A stretch of DNA of 15,298 bases from Bacteroidota bacterium (GTDB taxonomy: Bacteria; Bacteroidota; Bacteroidia; Flavobacteriales; Weeksellaceae), in assembly GCA_023461035.1 (NCBI GenBank), contig JAEWOD010000022.1, positions 1 to 15,298 of the forward strand, read 5' to 3'. This document shows positions 6,600-12,386 of the stretch, one piece after another. The notes under the pieces are model-generated. The model ran no database searches and was not told where the DNA came from. It saw only the letters and a list, made by a program, of their open reading frames with translations. The number at the start of each line of letters is the position of its first letter. Positions within the stretch are counted from its first letter, which is position 1. A program made the translations under genes and the position numbers.

Positions 6600-7148
6600 A
6601 TGAAAAATTCTATTCTATTTTTTATTCTTTTTTCAGTTTGGGCATTTTCTTGTTCAAAATCAAACGAAAAACAAATAACTAATGATAGTTCAAACTTTTC
6701 TTTAGATACAGCTAGTATTTATTCGTTTGTAAACGAAGTATTGTTGGAGGAAAATAGTATTTATACTTTTTGTGACACAATTTTAGACAGGAAGCCATAT
6801 ATAATTGAGAATGAAAATTTCAATTATTTAGATAGCATAAAAAATGAACTTTCAAAATCCGATTTAGAATCAATCAAAAGCCAATGTGAATTTGCAAAAA
6901 CCTTTGTCTTTGAGCAAGAAAAAATCAAAAACAAAATATTAATATCTCCCGAATTACAATCAGTTAATAACATAGCTTGTATTGGTTCTGTTGGAATTCC
7001 TTTATTTAACAATGATAAATCATTAGCTATAATCGAAGTAAGTCATCATTGCGGCTTTTTATGTGGAAAAAGCGCTATAATTGTTTACAGAAAAGATGAT
7101 AAGGGAGAATGGAAAGAACACGAATATTTATTGATGGTAGTTAGTTAA
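6600..7148 (+). CDS. Predicted lipoprotein, function unknown
   Basis: A 182-residue protein with signal peptide residues 1-17, lipobox AFSC and lipidated Cys18. The mature region begins polar and Ser/Asn-rich. A mixed helical middle follows, with cysteines at about 58 and 96. The C-terminal part is strand-rich and carries a CGxLCGxS-like motif (HHCGFLCGKS) followed by VYRKDDKGEWK, a pattern I associate with small uncharacterised Bacteroidota lipoproteins. No enzymatic motif is recognised. It starts 3 nt after mtaB, so the two are probably co-transcribed. It is visibly more AT-rich than mtaB, which fits a more recently acquired accessory gene. Confidence 0.85.
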   Translation: MKNSILFFILFSVWAFSCSKSNEKQITNDSSNFSLDTASIYSFVNEVLLEENSIYTFCDTILDRKPYIIENENFNYLDSIKNELSKSDLESIKSQCEFAKTFVFEQEKIKNKILISPELQSVNNIACIGSVGIPLFNNDKSLAIIEVSHHCGFLCGKSAIIVYRKDDKGEWKEHEYLLMVVS

Positions 7149-7170
7149 TTTCATTTTCGTTATTTATACT

Positions 7171-7608
7171 ATGAAATTCAAAAGCAGAGTTGATTTACTT
7201 CATAAAATTATCGTTTTGGGAACGGTTTTGCTAATGTTGGCAACAGTTATTTTTATTTGGATAGACAATTCAGAAAATATTGCAGTAAACATTTGGGCTA
7301 CTGTTATTTGCTTGGCGAGTTCGACTTTTTTGATTTCCATTTACACCCAAACAAATTATGAGATCGATTCTGAATTTTTCCATTATCAATCCGGTCCAAT
7401 CAAAGGAAAACTCCCAATTCAACAAATCAGAGAAATTGACGTAAACCGAACTTTATGGATGGGAACGCTGAAACCGGCAACGGCTTTGAAAGGATTGATT
7501 ATCAAATACAACAAATACGATGAAATTTACATCAGTCCGAAAACCAACGAATCTTTTGTCGCTGAAATTTTAAAATTGAATCCGGAGGTGAAAATAAACC
7601 GTTTGTAA
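7171..7608 (+). CDS. Membrane-anchored bacterial PH-domain protein
   Basis: A 145-residue protein with two N-terminal membrane helices (about 11-30 and 38-57) and a cytoplasmic C-terminal domain. Its pattern fits the bacterial PH domain group (bPH_4, formerly DUF1200): YEIDSEFFHYQSGPIKGKLP (63-82), IQQIREIDVNRT (83-94), LKPATALKGLIIKYNKYDEI (100-119), then ISPKTNESFVAEILKLNPEV (121-140). Members include small membrane proteins of unknown role, and the group is related to the sublancin immunity protein SunI, but I make no immunity claim here. It follows the lipoprotein gene by 22 nt. A degenerate copy of the hydrolase start begins one base after its stop, so this gene was probably once directly followed by the hydrolase. 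Confidence 0.82.
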   Translation: MKFKSRVDLLHKIIVLGTVLLMLATVIFIWIDNSENIAVNIWATVICLASSTFLISIYTQTNYEIDSEFFHYQSGPIKGKLPIQQIREIDVNRTLWMGTLKPATALKGLIIKYNKYDEIYISPKTNESFVAEILKLNPEVKINRL

Positions 7609-7609
7609 A

Positions 7610-7675
7610 ATGAAAATCTATCAACTCTATGGATGAGATGCCAATCAAAATTTTCATAACTTTGAGATAAATTGA
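7610..7675 (+). pseudogene. Decayed copy of the 5' end of the alpha/beta hydrolase gene
   Basis: The bases from ATG at 7610 match the start of the hydrolase gene at 8298. The first 14 bases are identical (ATGAAAATCTATCA), and codons for Gly, Ala-Asn, Phe and Ile-Asn recur at matching positions. Translated with its stops this copy reads MKIYQLYG, stop, DANQNFHNFEIN, stop, against MKIYQISGLGANEKAFKYLKIN in the intact gene. One codon is missing near codon 15. Similarity ends at about 7675, just before the antitoxin ATG at 7682. It is too short and interrupted to be a gene and is best read as a remnant left by duplication or insertion. Confidence 0.72.
7657..7664 (+). promoter_or_regulatory. Probable -7 element of the toxin-antitoxin pair
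   Basis: TAACTTTG matches TAnnTTTG exactly. It predicts an mRNA start about 10-13 nt before the antitoxin ATG at 7682. No TTG box is visible at 17-23 nt upstream. The element lies inside the decayed hydrolase remnant, so the pair may be able to drive itself independently of the mtaB transcript. Confidence 0.5.
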
Positions 7676-7681
7676 AATACA

Positions 7682-7894
7682 ATGATCACTTCTTCACAAA
7701 AATTAACCAAAATGCAACTGGAACTATTGAAAAGTTTCCGTTTCATAACAGATGAAAAGCAATTGCAAGAAGTAAAATCACTTTTGAATTTTTATTTCCG
7801 CCAAAAATTGGATGAAGCTATATCTCAAGAAGAATCCGACAGGAATTATACTGCTTCGGTTTATCAAAAATGGATTGATTCCAACAAAAAATGA
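7682..7894 (+). CDS. Predicted antitoxin of a PIN-family toxin-antitoxin pair
   Basis: A 70-residue, strongly charged and probably mostly helical protein (helices around 9-35 and 36-65). It lies directly before the PIN gene and overlaps it by 4 nt (ATGA), the usual arrangement of an antitoxin and its toxin. I recognise no DNA-binding family (no clear AbrB, RHH, Phd or HTH pattern), so the antitoxin role is assigned by position and size. An internal Met at residue 11 is an alternative start; the first ATG is kept because it fits the -7 element at 7657-7664. Confidence 0.75.
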   Translation: MITSSQKLTKMQLELLKSFRFITDEKQLQEVKSLLNFYFRQKLDEAISQEESDRNYTASVYQKWIDSNKK

Positions 7895-8301
7895 AAGTCG
7901 TCATTGACACCAATTGTTTTTTAAGTTGCATCGGAAAAAATTCTATTCATAGAAATGTTTTTGATGCTTTTCTTGATGGTAAATTTGAGCTTTGCCTTTC
8001 GACGGAAATTCTTTTAGAGTATGAAGAAATGTTTGATTCATTTTGGGGGCAAAATGTAACTCATAATTTATTGGGTGTATTGTTGACAGCTGAAAATGCT
8101 TCACTATATAATATTTTTTATTATTTTCAATTGGTTCAAGATGATTCGGACGACAATAAATTTGCTGACACTTTTCTTGCTTCCAATGCTGATATTTTGA
8201 TATCGAATGACAAAAAATTACTTGTACTAAACGATTTGGAATTTCCACCTATGCAGGTAATTCAATTAGAAAATTTTTCTGAAATTTTAAAAAGTTTATG
8301 A
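7891..8301 (+). CDS. PIN-domain toxin, probable endoribonuclease
   Basis: A 136-residue protein of the group called putative toxin-antitoxin toxin component, PIN family (PF13470/COG1569). PIN toxins cut RNA using a Mg2+ or Mn2+ site formed by conserved acidic residues. Here these are D6 in VVIDTNCFL, E39/E43 in the helix STEILLEYEE, D88 or D93 in DDNKFADTFLAS, and D107 in ISNDKKLL. The length is typical and the key acidic residues are present, so the enzyme looks intact. It overlaps the antitoxin (4 nt) and its stop overlaps the hydrolase ATG (4 nt), so hydrolase translation may be coupled to toxin translation. The RNA target cannot be predicted. Confidence 0.88.
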   Translation: MKVVIDTNCFLSCIGKNSIHRNVFDAFLDGKFELCLSTEILLEYEEMFDSFWGQNVTHNLLGVLLTAENASLYNIFYYFQLVQDDSDDNKFADTFLASNADILISNDKKLLVLNDLEFPPMQVIQLENFSEILKSL

Positions 8302-8951
8302 AAATCTATCAGATAAGCGGATTAGGTGCCAATGAAAAAGCGTTTAAATACCTGAAAATCAATCCTGATTTTGAGTTGGTTTATCTACCCTGGGTTCAGC
8401 CTGAAAAAGGTGAAACGCTGCAACATTACGCAGAACGAATGGCTGAAAAAATCAATACAGATGAAGCCTTTATGTTGATGGGATTATCATTTGGCGGCAT
8501 CGTCGCTCAGGAAATGAATCGTTTTCTGGAACCTAAACTGAATATTTTGATTTCGACTGTCAAATCAAGAAAGGAATTGCCCGGATTTATGCGGTTTTCT
8601 TCCCATTCGAATTTACATAAACTCATTCCACCCAAATTTATTTCGTCTGACAACGGAATTTCATACGCTCTTTTTCGAAATATTTACAATGCAAAACTAC
8701 CGGATATCAATGAGTTTTTTGAATTTCGGGATCCTTATTACCTGAAATGGTCCATGGATCAAATTGTGAATTGGAAAAACCATGTGGAAATGAAAAATTT
8801 TATTCATATTCACGGAAACAAAGATCTTGTTTTTCCTTCCACCAAAATTCATGACGCCCAAATCGTGGAAGGTGGAACTCATGTGATGGTGATGCAAAAA
8901 GCACGGAAAGTGAGCGAGTTGATTAATGAAGCATTATCCGACCTCATATAA
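8298..8951 (+). CDS. Alpha/beta hydrolase, substrate unknown
   Basis: A 217-residue single-domain alpha/beta hydrolase. The nucleophile elbow GLSFGG gives Ser64. The acid is probably Asp176 in HGNKDLVFP and the base His195 in GGTHVMV, completing the catalytic triad. The N-terminal strand and oxyanion-loop region read MKIYQISGLGANEKAFKYL. No signal peptide is seen, so it is cytoplasmic. It may be an esterase, thioesterase or similar; the substrate cannot be told. The ATG overlaps the PIN stop by 4 nt. A degenerate copy of its first ~22 codons lies at 7610-7675, suggesting that it formerly followed the PH-domain gene directly. Its stop codon ends exactly where the convergent mnhG begins on the other strand. 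Confidence 0.9.
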   Translation: MKIYQISGLGANEKAFKYLKINPDFELVYLPWVQPEKGETLQHYAERMAEKINTDEAFMLMGLSFGGIVAQEMNRFLEPKLNILISTVKSRKELPGFMRFSSHSNLHKLIPPKFISSDNGISYALFRNIYNAKLPDINEFFEFRDPYYLKWSMDQIVNWKNHVEMKNFIHIHGNKDLVFPSTKIHDAQIVEGGTHVMVMQKARKVSELINEALSDLI

Positions 8952-9311
8952 TCAATCATTTTCTTCTACTTCTTCTTCCTGAATTTCACCTCTTTCCTCT
9001 CCTTCTTTATCAAACAACGTAGTATTGAACATTTTGATTCCGCTTACAAAAGCGGTTCTGGAAATCATATAAGCTGCCACCGGCGATGTGATGAATAAAA
9101 AGAAAATGATGGCAAATACTTTAGTCGAAACGGCAAAATCATAAAAGTAAATGGCCACAGCTGCCAAAATACATCCTACTCCCAGCGTCCCTGCCTTGAC
9201 CGTTACCGATAAACGTGTGTAGAAATCGGGCATACGATAAATCCCAAGGGCGGCTATCAGTATAAAAACAGATCCCAGCGTACATAATATCATTATCAAC
9301 CAATCACTCAT
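8952..9311 (-). CDS. mnhG: Mrp/Mnh cation/proton antiporter subunit G
   Basis: A 119-residue subunit of the Mrp-type Na+(K+)/H+ antiporter in the cytoplasmic membrane. It has three membrane helices (about 5-24, 42-60 and 63-84) and the family pattern ALGIYRMPDFYTRLSVTVKAGTLG (21-44). The acidic C-terminal tail (101-119, many Glu) is cytoplasmic. The frame is open to 9359, but the ATG at 9311 (MSDWL) matches the usual MnhG start and overlaps mnhF by only 8 nt; an ATG at 9317 is also possible. It is the last gene of the operon, and its stop abuts the stop of the convergent hydrolase. Confidence 0.93.
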   Translation of the reverse strand: MSDWLIMILCTLGSVFILIAALGIYRMPDFYTRLSVTVKAGTLGVGCILAAVAIYFYDFAVSTKVFAIIFFLFITSPVAAYMISRTAFVSGIKMFNTTLFDKEGEERGEIQEEEVEEND

Positions 9312-9591
9312 GATCATTCGGCTTTTTTTCTCCTTTATCCAAATAGTACGAAAACGCAATGGTACTCAAAAACGCAATAAGTGCCAAAATCATGGCAACG
9401 TCCAGAAAGTTATCATTGTTATATAAAACACAAAAAATCCCAATCAATCCCACACCGGAAGTAATGACTAAATCAATTGCCACTACCCTATCCACCACAT
9501 TTGGTCCCTTTAGGAAACGCAGAAATATAATGACAAATGCCAGACAGATGATAGGCAAAGGGATGTACAGTAAATATTGATGTACAGACAT
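9304..9591 (-). CDS. mnhF: Mrp/Mnh antiporter subunit F
   Basis: A 95-residue three-helix subunit (about 6-25, 37-57 and 61-83). The family signature GPNVVDRVVAIDL (29-41), including the conserved Asp34-Arg35, lies between helices 1 and 2. It is required for a functional hetero-oligomeric Mrp complex (family knowledge). A 1-nt gap separates it from mnhE and its end overlaps mnhG by 8 nt. Confidence 0.93.
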   Translation of the reverse strand: MSVHQYLLYIPLPIICLAFVIIFLRFLKGPNVVDRVVAIDLVITSGVGLIGIFCVLYNNDNFLDVAMILALIAFLSTIAFSYYLDKGEKKPNDHE

Positions 9592-9592
9592 A

Positions 9593-10075
9593 TTATCGAA
9601 TTACTTCTATTAATTTTTTTTCCAATCCATTTCGCAAACGCTCCGCGAACTTTTCTTTATCTTTCAGGTTGAAGCTGTGTATGTACAGGTATTTCTTATC
9701 GGGACTGATTTTCAACACCATAGTTCCCGGTGTCAAAGCAATCAAATTACAAATCATCGTAATCTCAAAATCGGATTTCAATCGGTGCTCAAAAATCAAA
9801 ATTGCCGGATTTAACTTAAATTTCGGTCTCAGGATTTCCCGTGTTACTTCCAAATTGGCCCGAAGCATATCATAAAAGAAAAACAAACAGAATAAAAGTA
9901 GTTTGGGAACTTTGTAAAAATAACTTTTATCTTCTACCGTACCCGTTCGGGTCAATACCCACAAAATAACAAATCCCAAAACAAATCCGAATAAAAAATT
10001 AGGATAATTCAGGTGACCGGTCAGCGCTACCCAAACCAGAGATAATAATAAGTTGAGTAAGAAATTTTTTATCAT
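9593..10075 (-). CDS. mnhE: Mrp/Mnh antiporter subunit E
   Basis: A 160-residue subunit with two or three N-terminal membrane helices (about 4-20, 24-42 and 56-72) and a cytoplasmic C-terminal domain. The family signature is LTPGTMVLKISPDKKYLYIH (114-133), and FNLKD follows. The length matches MnhE/MrpE. Its ATG overlaps the mnhD stop by 4 nt, and mnhF follows after one base. Confidence 0.93.
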   Translation of the reverse strand: MIKNFLLNLLLSLVWVALTGHLNYPNFLFGFVLGFVILWVLTRTGTVEDKSYFYKVPKLLLFCLFFFYDMLRANLEVTREILRPKFKLNPAILIFEHRLKSDFEITMICNLIALTPGTMVLKISPDKKYLYIHSFNLKDKEKFAERLRNGLEKKLIEVIR

Positions 10076-11589
10076 TTTCCGTAATTCCCGTTTAGTACTG
10101 CCTCTATATATAACTGCGGATTCATTAATTCAACCGCTGTTTTTTCTGCTATTTCATAAAAATACCCTGCATTTAATCCTAAATATAAAGATACAAAAGA
10201 TAAGGCAGTTACCGGTGCAATCAAAGCTACTTTCCGTAAAAAAGTCAACTGCGCAAACCGGTCAATTTCCTCAGTCAGTGGTTTGGGAGACTCTTTCCAA
10301 AATACTTCTGACCACATTTTGGCCATTACATAAAGCGTAACAAAACTGGCAAAAATAAAGGTAACCAAAAGTACATAGTGTTCAGTCCGGAGTGATTCGC
10401 CAAAAAACTGAATTTTTGGCCAGAATCCTGACAATGGGGGAATCCCTACCAATGAAAACATCGCAATGGCAATGACTATGGTTAATTTCGGATAGTCTTT
10501 ATACAAACCTCCCAAACGTGTCATATCAATGGTTTCCCGAATTTTTTGAATGATTCCTGTAATCATCAGTAAATTACTTTTTACAATTACGTCATGCATC
10601 AGATAAAAAATCACACCCATTATCGCTATTTCGGTATAAAGCCCTATTCCGGCAATCAGATAACCAATATGACAAACGATCAGATAAGAAATCAGTCTTC
10701 GTATGCTTCGTTTGTTGATGGCTCCCAGTGCGCCTGTAATCATGGTAAGAATGGCAATGACCATAAAAACATTTTTTATAAAATCATCGGGCTGAAAAAT
10801 CAGGGTAAACGTCCTTAGCATAGCATAAATCCCCATTTTGGTCAATAAACCTCCAAAGATGGCAGCGATGGCTGAAGGTGGAGTATGATAGGAAGACGGA
10901 AGCCAGAAATACATAGGAAAAACAGCTGATTTAATTCCAAATCCGGCAAAGAACAAAAGTGCGGTAACAGAAACCAATCCCAAGTTTTGAATGCCTTTTA
11001 TCTTCACGGCCAAATCGGCCATATTAAGTGTTCCGGTAATTCCGTACAGAATTCCTATGGCCGTCAGAAAAATAATTGATGCCAGCATATTCATGGCCAC
11101 ATACTTGATAGCTCCTTCCATCTGCAATTTTTTTCCACCCAATGTCAAAAGCACAAAAGAAGAAATAATTACAACCTCAAACCAAACATATAAATTGAAA
11201 ATATCACCTGTGAGAAATGAACCCAATAACCCCATGACCAAAAAGTGAAAAATCACAAAATATCCATATTTGATACGGCTGGGATTTAGGGCTACCGTTG
11301 AATAAATTCCTACAGCGAGGCTCACTATGGCTGTCAATACAACCATAATCGCACTGAGCGAATCCGAAACAAAAATAATCCCGAAAGGTGCCTCCCAACT
11401 CCCTACTTGTACAATAAGGTATCCGAATTCTTCCGTTGCAAAAAACAACCGGAAACAAAGCACAAAGGCAACCAAATTTCCAATTACACTAATGATACGC
11501 TGCGCTGCAATATTTCGCCAGAAAAACAACAATAAAATTGCTGTTACCATATGCGCTAAAATCGGTGCAAGTATGAAATTTGTAATCAT
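10072..11589 (-). CDS. mnhD: Mrp/Mnh antiporter subunit D
   Basis: A 505-residue, about 14-helix protein homologous to the proton-pumping subunits of complex I. Key charged membrane residues are present: Glu138 in NLYVWFEVV, Lys220 in GFGIKSAVFPMYFWLP (214-229), and Lys251 in GLLTKMGIYAMLRT. The motif HTPPSAIAA (235-243) is typical of MrpD. It is one of the two likely ion-translocating subunits. The gene lies between mnhC and mnhE with 4-nt overlaps on both sides. It is read as MnhD rather than NuoM because the six other Mrp genes surround it and no nuo genes are present. Confidence 0.95.
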   Translation of the reverse strand: MITNFILAPILAHMVTAILLLFFWRNIAAQRIISVIGNLVAFVLCFRLFFATEEFGYLIVQVGSWEAPFGIIFVSDSLSAIMVVLTAIVSLAVGIYSTVALNPSRIKYGYFVIFHFLVMGLLGSFLTGDIFNLYVWFEVVIISSFVLLTLGGKKLQMEGAIKYVAMNMLASIIFLTAIGILYGITGTLNMADLAVKIKGIQNLGLVSVTALLFFAGFGIKSAVFPMYFWLPSSYHTPPSAIAAIFGGLLTKMGIYAMLRTFTLIFQPDDFIKNVFMVIAILTMITGALGAINKRSIRRLISYLIVCHIGYLIAGIGLYTEIAIMGVIFYLMHDVIVKSNLLMITGIIQKIRETIDMTRLGGLYKDYPKLTIVIAIAMFSLVGIPPLSGFWPKIQFFGESLRTEHYVLLVTFIFASFVTLYVMAKMWSEVFWKESPKPLTEEIDRFAQLTFLRKVALIAPVTALSFVSLYLGLNAGYFYEIAEKTAVELMNPQLYIEAVLNGNYGK

Positions 11590-11939
11590 ATATCTAAATC
11601 CTGAATGTTTAGTGAATCCAAATCATCGGATCCGGTGGTTGCATATACTTTTTTCAATAAAATAATGGCAAAGGAATTCAATGCAAAACTGATGACAATT
11701 GCTGTCAAAATCAAAGCCTGAGGAACCGGATCTGCATAAGCGCTTGTAAAGGTTTTTTCGACCTCGTTGATGATCGGCGGTTTTCCCTTGGTGAGTCCGC
11801 CTGTCAGAAAAATCAGAATATTGGCTCCGTTTCCAAGCAATAAAAGCCCGAGAAGCAATTTCACCATACTTCTGCGCAACATCAAAAATATTCCTGCAGC
11901 ATAAAAAATACCTACCAATAAAATTAATAATAACTCCAT
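11586..11939 (-). CDS. mnhC: Mrp/Mnh antiporter subunit C
   Basis: A 117-residue, three-helix protein related to NuoK (helices about 2-20, 28-48 and 76-95). It has the signature GLLLLGNGANILIFLTG (31-47) and ADPVPQALILTAIVISFA (69-86). The polar tail (101-117) is acidic. Its ATG directly abuts the mnhB stop, and its end overlaps mnhD by 4 nt. Confidence 0.94.
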   Translation of the reverse strand: MELLLILLVGIFYAAGIFLMLRRSMVKLLLGLLLLGNGANILIFLTGGLTKGKPPIINEVEKTFTSAYADPVPQALILTAIVISFALNSFAIILLKKVYATTGSDDLDSLNIQDLDI

Positions 11940-12386
11940 CTAAACATTATCCTTAATTGTAAACAAAATAGTGAGTGTTACGCCTAAAACCACTGCATAA
12001 ACGCCAATATCAAATACCAGTGCCGTTCCCACCGAACCTATGACTGCAATAGAATCTTCCAGCCAAAGTCCTGTAAAAAAAGGCGCTCCCGTAAAAACCG
12101 GAATCAATGCACTGACCAAACAAATCGACAAACCAATCGGAATCAGGGTTTTGGGTGAAAAACGAAACAAAGCCAGCGTTACTTTGGTGGTATGTGCAAA
12201 CGAATGCAGTACAAATGCAATCGAAGCAATCAATCCGCCAACAAATCCACCACCTGAAAGATAGTGTCCGCGCAGCAAAACAAAAATCGAAAACATCAAC
12301 AACAACGGTATCAAATAATTGGTTGCCGTTTTCAGAATTATCAGGTCAAATTTCTTTGACTTCTGCCGGTTAGTCTGCCTCTTCAT
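11940..12386 (-). CDS. mnhB: Mrp/Mnh antiporter subunit B
   Basis: A 148-residue subunit with four membrane helices. The family region LIPLLLMFSIFVLLRGH (25-41) is followed by SGGGFVGGLIASIAF (44-58) and, near the C-terminus, GSVGTALVFDIGVYAVVLG (117-135). The loop reads LSGGGF where APGGGF or TPGGGF is more common in the family. The basic N-terminal tail (1-13) is longer than usual because the gene start overlaps mnhA by 17 nt. A later start is possible, but no other ATG lies before the first helix. Confidence 0.92.
   Translation of the reverse strand: MKRQTNRQKSKKFDLIILKTATNYLIPLLLMFSIFVLLRGHYLSGGGFVGGLIASIAFVLHSFAHTTKVTLALFRFSPKTLIPIGLSICLVSALIPVFTGAPFFTGLWLEDSIAVIGSVGTALVFDIGVYAVVLGVTLTILFTIKDNV

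Noticed and set aside
7943..8248. Minus-strand 101-residue frame inside the PIN toxin gene
   Set aside because: It lies antisense to a clear PIN domain; its composition is that of a shadow frame.
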